Below, one piece after another: positions 1 through 11,501 of a stretch of 64,000 nucleotides of DNA. The DNA comes from Phoronis australis (lineage: Eukaryota; Phoronida; Phoronidae): contig NMRA01000006.1 of assembly GCA_002633005.1 (NCBI GenBank), positions 1,508,442 through 1,572,441 on the forward strand, written 5' to 3'. A program made the translations under genes and the position numbers. Every line of letters starts with the position of its first letter. Positions within the stretch are counted from its first letter, which is position 1. The notes under the pieces are model-generated. The model saw nothing but the letters and a program-made list of their open reading frames with translations, was not told where the DNA came from and did no database searches.

Positions 1-3000
1 GAGCTGCAGATTGATGTAGACAACATTCTGGAGGAACTCGGACGCCGCCATGTACTTCTGCTGAATGATCATTATGCGGCAGGCTTTGATGCTGGCTTCC
101 AGTTCGATGATTCCAGCAAAACGATACTACAACACAGCAGTTGGTGAAGTGTTGAGGCCACATAAAAACTGATCAAGAATATTTCACTGTCCTTACTACA
201 TGTATGACTAGAACAACGCTTTTTGAAGAGCAACATTTTACAAAGTGCTCACTTTAATCACAGGAACACAAAACCAATTCATGTAATTACCACCATAGAT
301 AAAATATAGTACACGTCAAAAATATTCAGACAAAATGACTCGGAATTCCCCACCATGACAGCTGGGTGGAAGCCAAATTCAACCTCAGACTAGTCTTCCT
401 TCATGATCGAGAATGAATGAGGAATTAATGGGAAAGTTATCAAGGAGGCTAAGCGATTTTGTAATAAGAATTTTGCTGCCCTAATATTGTACTACCAATG
501 TTTTTTGTTGTTACCAGCATTAGCCGTCACGACGGGGAAACGGTCTGATTATTTTATTTGTCTTATGTAAGCCACGAATATTTATTAATCTTTATAAAAG
601 ACCCTACACGTCTTTTCTGGGATACCATAAAACAGAGTAAAACGTATACAATGCCAACTAAGACAGCTGATTCGTAACAAATTGTGCATCAGAAGACCGC
701 GAACAATTTAGGTGAGTGAGACATAGAAAGAGATCCAAGCTTTTGGTATATTTTACCTTACTATACTGTATGATGGCTTCTTTGTACTTGTCTATAATAT
801 CGTTAGGGGCCAGGCAGTTTTTGCTGACGTGAACCTTAGGGTCCAGGCCATTTGTACCTGCTATAAAACTGTTCACTGAAAACACAAAATGGTCAAGCTT
901 GAATAACATAACAATGATTCTTTTCAAATCTCCATGAGCACATCTTTCAAACAATGAGGAATGACAGTCTCAAGGAACAATAACACACAGACCTTGTCCA
1001 AAATGGACTCTAACACTGCTGTAAACCCATGTTCCATAAAAGAAAGGGACTTTTTTAACAAAAAATTCTCCAGTTTGGGACTGTCTGTAAATTTCAGGAC
1101 GCCAAAACTTAAGTCAAAATTGGATTTTCTTGATTCTGATGACAGGGACATGTGCAGTTTTGGCGCTCACCCCATTTCTCAAACATCTGACACATCGATT
1201 TTTATCAACAGCCTGATAATAGACTCCGCAGTTTATAAAATCGTCGAAAAAAAAAAATGCTGATGCAAAATTTTGATGCTTCCCCATAATGTGTAACATC
1301 AGGGTGAATGATTGTTTGTCATTGATTGTAATTCTTGAATTTGGGGCAAACAATATTGCCTATTTCTAAAATTTGGTACAACCTCTGACCTCAAGAAAAA
1401 TAATTTTCACTGGCTCGAACTGTGGAATTTTTAACATGGACCAGTTGCTGCAATAAAACTGGTGTTGGCTTCTTCCTCAGTCAAATAAGAAATGGCTTCT
1501 AAACTTGGAATAAACTCACAGTTTGCTATTACTTCCGATTATTTTCAGTGCTTAAAATGACTTGCCGCAACAAGCCAACTGATTGAGCCAAGTCTCGAGC
1601 ACAAACGAACTGTCATGTCTTTTCCAAACCCAGCAACCATTTCTCGTCTGTTTAAGGAGCAAGCTCGGACTAGTTTTGTGGTAGTAAGTAGGCTAAATCA
1701 AAAGTTTGTTTTGCTTCATGATACTTGAGTTTGCAGCAACTTTAATGTCTGTTTTGGACATAACCAAGGTACCTAAACTACACGGCTAATGGACTCATAA
1801 ACACGGTCACAGGCGCACGAACACAACTCACGGACCTGCAAACACCGTCCACTGACTCACAAACCCGGGAACGTACTCACAAAACACGATCCATTCACCC
1901 AAATACACGGGACATGGACTCATATTCACAAGGAAACACAGTTAACGGACCGCCAAACATGGGTCATGGACTCATCGGCTTCCTGGGTCAGCTTACATCT
2001 ACATTTTGTCCGCAAACCGTATTTGGCGGTCCGTTAACCGTGCTTCTTCGTGAATGTGAGTCCGTGTCCCGTGTATTTGGGTGAATGGATCGTGTTTTGT
2101 GAGTCCGTTCCCGTGTTTGTGAGTCAGTGGACAGTGTCTGCAGGTCCATGAGTCGTGTTCATGCGACCGTGACTGTGTTTATGAGTCTGTTAACCGTGTA
2201 GTTGAGGTACCTTGATAACTGTAAAAAGAATCAAGACGTATTTTTACAGAAGGCGGGTTAATGGCTGTATATACTTTAAATACCTCTGTATGAAATTAAT
2301 ACCAACCTGACTTCATTTTGGGTTGCTGAGTGGAATTCCCACTTTTAACCGAGAATGAAAAGTTCCTATTTAAACCCAGCTTTTCCTCTTTGGGGTACAG
2401 CATGAGAGCCGACGATGCACACTGGCCTTCTAGAGCACCTGAAGAAGAGGTAGATCAAATATTATCAACACTGAAAATCTTATGTACTGAGTTAAGTATT
2501 ACTACAGCCTTGGTCACACACCGGTGTATGCTCAGCCAATATCGACGATCAAGTTCTATCTCAATGCACAACATGATAGGTTCATTTCTTCAATGGATCA
2601 ATAGCAGCATTAGGTGAGTTTTGATGTCTTCAACTGGCCAGCGCTCCCGTTAATGCTTACGACAGTCAGCTGATAGGAGCACTTTTCTATAGGCAAATTC
2701 ATCGGATCCCGATCGGAAGCTTGATGTGACCGAAGCATTAGGCACAACACAGTCTGGACACAATAAGGGTAATGCTGATCACAGGCAAGATATTCAGAGT
2801 TCAGCTCCAATACCAAGTAACATCAATTACTAATAGAGCAGACACAGACACTAACTACATGTTTCCCATATTCTGCTTGCTAAGACTATGATATTGACAA
2901 GACAGACACACTTCCATTGCTACGGTATGTACTCAAATACACAGACAATGACAATCATTACATCAAAGAGACAACATACCTGTCTCACCAAAACACCAAC

Positions 3001-5012
3001 CCAGCCTAGGATAAATTAATTTCACCTATTCATCATTTCTCACAAGGTATGAATGACAATAATCCTAGAAACATGTAACTGATGGTGGTAACATTGTGTG
3101 TGCCACTCATAGACTACAGCACTGGGTGGAGCTTAAGTCAAACAAGATCGATTTTTTCATACACAGACCATGCACCCTACATGCCAACCACAGGAAGACT
3201 TCGATATTTTACATATACAGAACAATACCTTACCTTACAACCATAACCAATCACTGGCAGACTTCAATATTTTTGCATACACAGAACAAGTACCGTACCT
3301 GCCAACCATAACCAATCACTGGCAGACTTCAAAGACTCGTTAGCCACCTCGTAGTGTTCTATGGCTGCTGACATCATTCCTGCCTGAAGACACAAATCAC
3401 CCTGGTGCTTCCGCAGTCGACCTAAGCACTTCTTCTTGAAAGTTCTGGCATAAAAACAAGAGTAGAAAACATGCTGATGAAACACCAACGCCACAGACTA
3501 TGTCTGTGATACAGCCCCCAGTTACATATCAGATCATTTCTTGTTGCTTGTAAACTTTCATCGTAACGTTCGTTTCAGTCACGGGTCTTTTTTACATTCC
3601 ACATTATGGTAGTCATAGAAAAAATACCTTCAGCAAGTATCCGAATAAGCCCAAAAGACACAGGATGTTTGCATAGTGCGACGTCATTTTCTTCAGCTGA
3701 CTATAAATATTCAGAATAAATATGCCAAACTGACCAAAATACCCTCAAAAAGGTAAAATTCCCCTTTCGCGTATCATTTTCATTTAAGCAAACTGGTACA
3801 AATGTCTAAATCAACTAATGTAGATTTCAACTGAGCACTGAAATATTTGAATTCACCAGTGACCCAGTAAGTCTTTTAAAAGTGGCCAGAGCATCCAACT
3901 ATAAATCTTACTCATAATCAAACACTACGTAATTAAAACAAGATCAATTGGAAGTCACTAACCATAACCAATCATAATGAATTCACATCTAAAAAAGTCT
4001 GACCATCTCAGTGGCTACAGTCACTTATAGGGGTCCCGCATTCTGAGAACCAGTTCGATGCCCATTATTCAGTGGACAAAACTGGTTCACAAAATGCAGC
4101 CATCTCAGCATGGTAGTGAACCCACGGTATGCTAGGTCTCAAATGACAGTGCCATACTTTCAACAAATGAAAATTTAGGTACAGCGAAATAACACACCTT
4201 GAATTAGTGTCAGACTCCGAGGCGTTATAGTCTCGCCTTTCAAACGGCGTCATGAGCAGCGGTGGTTTGTCCAGTTTCTCGTACGTTCTGTCGAGCCGCT
4301 TGCTTTCCAGCACCCAAAACAAAGCAAGAGCGAATTCTTCCATCCGCTCTTTCAAGTCTGAGCACTCGTTGACGGAAGGATAAAACCATACCTGAGTTTT
4401 TGAGCTCTCTCGATTAATTTTACTATCACTACGCTCTTCGCCATTTGATGCCATCTCGGAGCTTTTAACCTGTTCACCCCCCACTTCAGAGACCTCAGTA
4501 ATGGTATTTAAATTAGATTCAAAGCTGGAACTCAGGGACTTGCTAGTCTGCTTGAAATTTTCAATTTCTGGAGGCATTAAACTGACTTCCGCCTGCAAAG
4601 ACTGACTGCTATCCTTATTGTTAGGCAAAACGAATGTCCCGTCCTGTTGAAAACCAAACACAACAAGCCTGGAATCGAACAATGTTGAGCGGTACTGTCT
4701 CTTAATCTCCTCATAACGGTTTAACACATTTCCGAGCTGACTGTCTTGTGTACACTTGGCAACACAGACCAAGCCAAGCGCTTTCCTGTGTGCTTGAAAC
4801 TCGCCCCATTCATTATTGGATGCTGAATAACTACGCTTGTATCGTAGGCGTACCCATCTCTGCTGGTCTTGAACACGAACGCTCTGCACCTTATGAATGA
4901 TGTCATAGATACGACCGAAATTTTTCGCGCCTAATTCTGGCTCAATGTACGAGACCAACACAAGGAGGCTCTGGTGATCTTCTACAGACTGCGCATAGTC
5001 AGCTTGGCTCAT
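1..5012 (-). CDS. TRAPPC9: TRAPPC9 (NIBP), TRAPP II complex subunit, N-terminal part
   Basis: Five exons, read 5' to 3' on the minus strand: 5012-4198, 3444-3299, 2438-2307, 875-757, and 126-1 continuing off the window. Splice phases agree at every junction (2, 1, 1, 0) and all introns are GT-AG. Together they give 446 residues of a family of about 1,150. Conserved blocks I recognise: the start [85 protein letters not shown], and [16 protein letters not shown] at the window edge. The family is a large subunit of the TRAPP II tethering complex, acting in Golgi and endosome traffic as part of a Rab exchange factor; vertebrate NIBP is also linked to NF-kB signalling. An acceptor-like TTTCAG ends 5 nt before the start codon (exon edge at 5017), so a 5'UTR intron is likely. 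Residues about 130-220 are rich in Ser, Glu and Lys and match the family poorly, as expected for a linker. Confidence 0.93.
1766..2213. repeat. 450-bp imperfect foldback in TRAPPC9 intron
   Basis: The two ends read AAGGTACCT and AGGTACCTT, and the arms (about 1766-1975 and 2008-2213) are near-complementary along roughly 200 nt, with a short loop around 1980-2008. Inside each arm a short phrase resembling GACTCACAAACACGG recurs about every 20 nt, so each arm is itself a degenerate tandem array. It lies in the intron between TRAPPC9 exons 3 and 4. No coding sequence is seen. The structure suits a foldback or MITE-type element; the superfamily is not recognised. Confidence 0.8.
4015..4099 (+). 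repeat. Hairpin element, copy 1 (GGGGTCCC end type)
   Basis: Core GAGAACCAGTT, then a centre with TGCCCATTATTCAGTGGA, then AACTGGTTC. The left outer arm CAGTCACTTATAGGGG is preserved; the right outer arm is degraded. Member of a family of six in this window. It lies in TRAPPC9 intron 1. Confidence 0.8.
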
Positions 5013-5017
5013 TGTGC

Positions 5018-8000
5018 CTGAAACGTATCATTATTTGTAGGCAAACAAATCAAATTTAGAAATAGTCTATGTGCTGTATAAGGTTAACGAGTAACTGTCT
5101 ACCTTTGTGGATTTTTTTTAAAGAATTCAATGTTCACATATGCAAGTATAGAATTATAACTTTATTTTTCATTGATGCTCATGAAACATTTCTTAAACAT
5201 GTTATTTACTACAAGTAAGTGTCAAGTGTATGAGTAGTTTAATAGATACAATTTCAATTGATTTCATGTCAAATCATTATCGTTTCGAACATTTTCTGGG
5301 ACTTTGATTTTTGAGACTTTTAAAAGCAATATTCAACATCAATTTCTCTAATAAGTGTGCACATTTACTGACATGAAATTCTGCACACTTATTCTGTGGT
5401 ACATGGTGATGGATCCGTGGCCCAGATTTTTTATGTTTCTCCCAAGTTCAGAGATGTGGCCACCAATGACTGAAGCCTCTGTTGCTTTGTCGTAAATTAT
5501 AGTATGACCAATAGTTACCTGCACATTAAAAATCAGATTACATAGGTGAAACAAAAAGTCACAAACAGTTTAGTTTTTCTTAGAAATATTTTAATTAAAA
5601 TTGATTTTGTGGCATTTCAAAGCACAAATTAAGATTTTTCTCACTATAAACACATCGAAAACACCTGTTTTGAAAACCACCATTGATTTTCAGTTCCCAT
5701 TTAAAAGAGGTAAAAATACGTGCAACAAATAATATTTCATAACACTTCCCTCCTTCAAATAGTCCAAGTTCTGTTGAATTTGTATTCAAATAGAAACACT
5801 TTGTTAATTGGTGTGTGGTACTTCAATCTAATTTAAGAACAAGAGCATTCAACACTCTATAAATAAACATGCACTCCAAAATTCCAGACTGCAGGCTCCA
5901 AGTCACAAGAGGTCAGACAATGATAAGAGAATGGCATTTACAACTCAGCAACTGGTGGGAAATTACACACTCTTGAGCACCCAAAATGTAAAGTAGTATC
6001 CACATTTTAAATGAACTGAATGAACAGTTTGTAATTCCTCACAGACTCGATTTGCAAAAGATGAAATGTCCAGGTTTTGGAGCACGAATTTTGCAAAAAC
6101 CAAAACATATTTTATGGTTTAATTTGTTACATAACAGCCGTTCATGAACATTTTACATTCATGAACTATAGGACGACAATAGAATTCAGAGAAAAATGTG
6201 TTGTAAAAGCACAATATTGGCTACACGTTGTGTTAATCCAGTGTCCAAAATTCAAATTTTCATCTACTTTATTATTAATTGTTGCGTTCAAGTTCATTTC
6301 AGATTCGGGGGCAAAACCAAAATAGAGTCGACTGCTGAGTGCCGTACAATATCATAACCAACCAAGCCAAATTAAGGAGGGACTGGCTGAAGTCTTTGAA
6401 CTTTAACCAAGAGTTCCTTAAAACCGTACCTACCTGCTCAAACCAAATGTATCAGGGAAAGCTAACGGGGTCACTGACATTCTTTTGGTACAGCATTATC
6501 AACAGTTTGTTCACTCTCCGATGCTACATAACTAGAATAAACTAGTTTTCAGTTAGTAAAGTTTGCTCGTCAAAATCATTGAAAGACGACTCACTTTTCA
6601 CGTTACTTATTTTGATATTATTAAGTCAAACATAAAAACGCTAAAGAAAGTCCTCAATTGTCGACATGTCAAAAACATTTATGTAAAAATTAAATTGACT
6701 ATTGGACTTGTCGCGGAAATGGTCCCATACTTTGCGCTGCCTGGCGAGAATACCAGAGAACTAACTACGGTTGAACTTCTGGCAATCTGCCTGCTCCGTG
6801 GCAATGAACGCATTATCCAATGTTTCGTATTCCATTGACATGTTACTGATTTATAAGTATTCAGTCACTAACTTACGTTATCTTCAGTAGTTCATAAACT
6901 CTTACGTCTGCGTTAATTTAAAACAGCTTTTTTCATAAAATTAGTCGAGTGTTCATTTTTCCACCTTCTGTAGCACTAGCCAACTGTCAGTAATTGTCCA
7001 CAGAACACAAGATGTTAGTTTCAGCTATGTGTACTTAATCTTAACGCTAAAGCACATCACGTAAGGGAAAAATAGTTCTAATTAAAGAGGAGCCAAAAGA
7101 ATATACGAAAGGATCAACAGTATCACTCACACACACATTGAATGCACCCAGCCCACTAGACGGTTTGGCAAAAGATCCCATGAGAAAATAAAGAACTGAT
7201 TTAAGTGGAAGAAACCTTCATAAAATAATTGAATAAAGTACAAGACGGAGATATCCATGGAAATATTAATATATTTTATCATTTCTGTATAATATGTACA
7301 AACACAACATTGAACAGCGGCTCGCAAGGCAATCAACTGAACCGTTTTAGTGAAACGAGCGGAGAACTCAACAATGGTAGTTTGCATATTTTACGGCATA
7401 CTGCCACAAAAAGAAACGTTATGGTACAGGCACTTTCATAAATAATACCATGAGTCCAAATTTCTGATGTTAAAGTTAACTGAGATATAATATTCATTTA
7501 TCAGAAAGCGAGTAATAAACAACTGAAGTCATTCTTTCAGAAATAACGACACTGGGGAAATAAAGAATTTAAACCCAAAGTTTAAAGCACCACATCACCA
7601 TAGGATTTAGAAAGTAAAAGATTTTTTGATCAAAGCACATTCCTATTAAGCGCTTGACTTTTTTACAAAATTGACATGTGGCAAGATCCCACAGATTTGT
7701 GCGGAGACTATGAGTCCTGTAATCCAGAAAGTGACAAAAGTAATTGCTTGCTAGGTAAACTGACAGTTGATTTTGGACAAATGTAGCTCTTTACTCATAT
7801 CTATAACCTGAACTTGTGGCATCTTGAAGTACAACTAAAATGATGTGATGCATATAAAGGTCAATGATATGAAAACAAAACATTTCAAAGCATTACTCAA
7901 CTAGATGGAAACACAAACAGATGATAACTTTGATGTTTTACAGTAAATAGTGTCACATATTGAATTCTTCTGGGGTAACAGACTACAACCCAAAGTCAAG

Positions 8001-8689
8001 ATATAAAACTGCTCTCAGCTCTCAATCTACACTCAACACTGAGTGCAACACAAACTCTGTACAAATTATTTGCCAATAGGTGGGAAAATTCTATGAATAT
8101 TCAAATGAATCTTAAAGCGCATCCCGTCAGCTCAATGACTTTGAACACAAGTGCAAAATATGAGAACCACTGGTATAAACACAAATCAGTCAGCAAATTT
8201 TTTTATATAATTCAGTGGACAGCAAAGAAAAACGCCAATGGCTACGAACACAGAGGATCTGTGTTTCTTTTTTTACCCTTACGAGTAAAAGAATGACACG
8301 CCCACAGAAACAAGCGACGGATTGCTTAAACTAGCTATAAACTCAGTTTCGTACATCAAAGAAACTTAATTTTGACTCAATACCTTACCAATTCATACGA
8401 GGAATGATATCCGCAGAGAAGAACTGAAATTTTGTAACAGTGCTGAAGACCAAGCCCAACAGACAAAACATGACGTTGTGGAGCCGACTTATCAAGCGGG
8501 AACTCCAGTAATAATGATTTATCAGTTCTTCTCAAGCAGAATCATCTCCAAACTCAGTGAGAAACAGGTTACAACAGCAAGTACTCTAAATTAAAACTTA
8601 GCTTTTGGACGGAAGCTATGCTTATCTTATTGCCATAAAATTATAAATAAGTTGGCCCTTATATGTCTGAAGCTGTAGCAAATTTTTAC
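5018..8689. other. Intergenic stretch between TRAPPC9 and CLUAP1
   Basis: About 3.7 kb, AT-rich. It must hold the TRAPPC9 promoter and any 5'UTR exon. The open frames here are short, overlap on both strands, and show no splice partners or protein family I recognise. I see no RNA gene or clear repeat. Confidence 0.6.
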
Positions 8690-8839
8690 AGGATAGGAGA
8701 CTCGATATTCACAAGGTTGCTTTGAAGAACAGGTGGTAAACAGAAAGCTATTCCCCAACACGGAGTGCCTGTGCCAAATCCTACATGACTACGGAAAAAG
8801 CTCACCAATTTAGGAGACAATAAGGTCTACAGTTGAAAT

Positions 8840-8845
8840 TTTATT
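8840..8845 (-). promoter_or_regulatory. Candidate AATAAA polyadenylation signal, CLUAP1 copy A
   Basis: TTTATT on the plus strand reads AATAAA on the minus strand, about 310 nt after the stop codon of exon copy 12a. The same place in copy B (near 11196) has TTCATT, so the hexamer is lost there. An ATTAAA overlapping this place is shared by both copies. Confidence 0.45.
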
Positions 8846-9151
8846 TAATAATTTCTTTCATATGAAATATAAATCACCAAATTACTGCTTTACTGGGTCC
8901 AACTTAATAAATGTATGACATCTACCATCACACAAATTTTGAAAACTTCTGGGCACTCACAACAATGCAAGACGACCTTGAAAAATGATAAGAGGAACTC
9001 TTTTTGCAATTGTTTTTGTCCGAAATTGATGAGATTTTACCGTATCCATTGCATGCATTCTTGAAGTTGGCAGACTCCACTACCGAGAAATAGTGCATTT
9101 CGAGCGCCTCACTAGCACAAAACATAGGATTCGCATACACAAGTATAATGT

Positions 9152-9313
9152 TTAGAAATCATTGTCACTATCTTCTTGCTCTGGGGGTTGTCCTCCTCGG
9201 CCTCCGAGAGTTCCGTTCATCGGTGCTTGGTCATCTGTGTCATCCTCATCATCGTCATCCAGCAGGTCATCATCATCAATTTCAATGTTCGAGTCACCAG
9301 AGCCTGTCTCGTC
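9152..9313 (-). pseudogene. CLUAP1: Second copy of CLUAP1 last exon (12a)
   Basis: Encodes the same acidic tail as 11663-11502, from [12 protein letters not shown] to the terminal EDSDNDF and stop, with intact acceptor CACAG. Differences from copy 12b that I see are silent (for example GAC/GAT in the Asp run). Called a redundant copy because it lies downstream of a complete gene and its block starts at the N at 11042. If the assembly were right, it could serve as a second terminal exon. Confidence 0.8.
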
Positions 9314-9776
9314 CTGTGAAAACAAAACAAGGTTCAATAATATGGTGCTTTGACAAGTTTCTCATCCTGAAAAAATAACATTACAAATGATAGTTTTCGT
9401 ATGTCTTTTTCAGTACAGTAACACTAAACTGTGCTAACAGAAGCCTTTCACGAGAACAACAATAAAATGTCCAAGAATCCCTAGGAATTATCAACAAGAA
9501 CACTTTCTCAGACAAAAACCAACGCACAACTTGGACTATAGACATGACAAATGAGGGGCTCAAATTTTGACAATCTGATCCTGTCAAAAAGCGGTACCCA
9601 GTTATCAAATAAGTCAACTTAGGCCCTGGCATTTGACTACATGTTCAAAAATCCAGGAATTTCTGTTTTTAAAAAAAAATTTCCATCAATTACATTGATG
9701 CTCACTGATGTGATAATTATTGATCGATTTAGGTAGCTCAAGAATATTTAACATGGAAGCAAATCACTATCCCTTG

Positions 9777-9934
9777 CAGTGGCGGATTTAGAGGGGGGCA
9801 AGGAACCCATGGCCTCCCCTAAAACTCTCCCAGATTCAATTAGGCAGTTCCGGGGTGAGAATGTCTGACGGGCTAAATCCTGGCTAATACTCTGCCCTGG
9901 CCCACCCTAACTAAAAATCCTAGATCCACTCCTG
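9777..9934. mobile_element. hAT-like MITE, block copy A
   Basis: 158 bp with ends CAGTGGCGGATTTAGA and, reversed, CAGGAGTGGATCTAGGA. The CAGTGGCGGATC-type end is common on hAT-derived nonautonomous elements in animals. No clear 8-bp target duplication is visible. Confidence 0.6.
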
Positions 9935-10089
9935 CCTTAGAAGTCACAATGTCTGCCCTTCGGTAATCAGCCAAGCCAAGATGACATCATCTTCACACAG
10001 TAGTAACTCATGGCACCTCATGACCTCATCCGATTCACTCATCACATCTACTTTTCACAAAATACATTCATCGTTGTCACAATACTTAC

Positions 10090-10178
10090 GTCATCATCTT
10101 CATCGTCATCATCGCTGAGGTCGGCGCCCATGCTACCAAAGTTTTTAGCAGGCTGACCAGGTTCTCCACCTCCCGCTT
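10090..10178 (-). pseudogene. CLUAP1: Second copy of CLUAP1 penultimate exon (11a)
   Basis: 89 nt, identical in phase and protein to exon 11b at 12525-12437 ([15 protein letters not shown] ... DDDDEDDD), with intact TTTCAG acceptor and GTAAGT donor. Redundant copy within duplicated block A. Confidence 0.8.
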
Positions 10179-10478
10179 CTGAAATTAAACGAGACAGTTA
10201 CAACTTGATTGATCATTAATTCTGTTTTTACAAAAAATGACCTGCATGTGTTATGATTTCAAGTGGGCCTAATATAAATTTGGAAGTCCAAACCACACTC
10301 ATGACAACTAAACTCAAAATCTTCAACTCAAACGTCAAGTCCATCCTGCTTTACGACTCACTAAATCCATCATCAATAACGTCCGAGTGTTCATAAACAG
10401 ATGTCAGCACCAAGTCCTGTAAAGTAAGTGGTCTGACAGAGTAACAAACGAAACAGAGCCGGGCAGGAAGCCATAGAG

Positions 10479-10751
10479 AAACAGATTAAGAGGAGGAAGT
10501 GGAGGTGGATTGGTCACACGCTGTGAAAGACCAATCCAAACACCACCAATCTTGCCCTTAATTGGAACCCTCAAAGAAGACGGAAACGAGGCAGACCTGT
10601 GAAGAATCGAAGACTAACTGTCACATGTGAGTCTCTCTATTGGCATGGCATCGAACGAGATCCGAATAAAGGCTACCAAACGGAAAAGATGGCTAGCAGT
10701 CATGGTGGCCCTACGCACCTCAAGGTGCCTAAAGGCATAACTGTCAAGTAA
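10479..10751 (+). mobile_element. LINE reverse-transcriptase C-terminal fragment, block copy A
   Basis: The frame reads [15 protein letters not shown], a stop, then [15 protein letters not shown], then RRRKRGRP, and ends in a stop. The order (W-R-W-I-G-H, then W-x-P, then R-K-R-G-R-P) is the known C-terminal signature of non-LTR retrotransposon polymerases. It is short and interrupted, so a dead 3' fragment. Confidence 0.75.
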
Positions 10752-11041
10752 GTGTAATTTAAATGTGTCCCAGTAATCAAAGGGGCTATAAACCCACCTT
10801 CCATCACAAAAACAAAATTTTGATTTAGACAGCTTAACATTAAGGAATTGGTCTCAAATTGCTACTAATTCGAATTCCAGAGCTTTGAAAGAACTGACAG
10901 CTACAACAGCGTGTCGCTTTATGCCGCGCCGAGCATGATCACAAAGAATAAGAACTGTCAGTTCGAAACCGCCTCCAGTCTAATTAAGGAACAAGCTGAG
11001 ATCAATTTCATATCAGTACGTGGTCTTAATCAAAACTTCGC

Positions 11042-11042
11042 N
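11042..11042. other. Single N at duplication junction
   Basis: The base before it matches position 13388 and the base after it matches position 8690, so it sits exactly where block copy A ends and block copy B begins. It reads as a contig join. Confidence 0.9.
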
Positions 11043-11501
11043 AGGATAGGAGACTCAATATTCACAAGGTTGTGTTGAAGAACACATGGTAAACAGAAAG
11101 CTATTCCCCAACACGAAGTGCCTGTGCCAAGTCCTACATGACTACGGAAAAAGCTCACCAATTTAGGACACAGTATGGCCAACAGTTGAAATTTCATTTA
11201 ATAATTTCTTTCATATGAAATGTAAATCACCAAATTACTGCTTTACTGGGTACAACTTAAATGTATGACATCTAGCATCACACAAATTTTGAAAACTTCT
11301 GGGCACTCACAACAATGCAAGACGACCTTGAAAAATGATAAGAGGAACTCTTTTGGCAATTGTTTTTGTCCGAAATTGATGAGATTTTACCGTATCCATT
11401 GCATGCATTCTTGAAGTTGGCAGACTCCATTGCCAAGAAATAGTGAATTTTGAGCGCCTCACTAGCACAAAACATAGGATTCGCATTCACAAGTATAATG
11501 T

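Larger units (their letters stand above)
8690..11041. repeat. Duplicated block, copy A (CLUAP1 3' end)
   Basis: Collinear with 11043-13388 base for base apart from scattered substitutions and small indels. It carries a second copy of the last two CLUAP1 exons, a hAT-like MITE, a LINE fragment and the start of a TIR element. It ends exactly at the single N at 11042, and copy B begins right after it. This is the pattern of two unmerged overlapping contigs (alleles) rather than a clean genomic duplication. Confidence 0.92.

Noticed and set aside
6339-6838. Small open frames between TRAPPC9 and CLUAP1
   Set aside because: AT-rich, no splice structure, no homology that I recognise.
9152-10178. 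Second CLUAP1 terminal exon set as functional alternative exons, like those of the kinase
   Set aside because: Differences are silent, the whole 2.35-kb block including introns is duplicated, and the N marks the junction. The kinase exon pairs instead differ in protein and their introns are unrelated.
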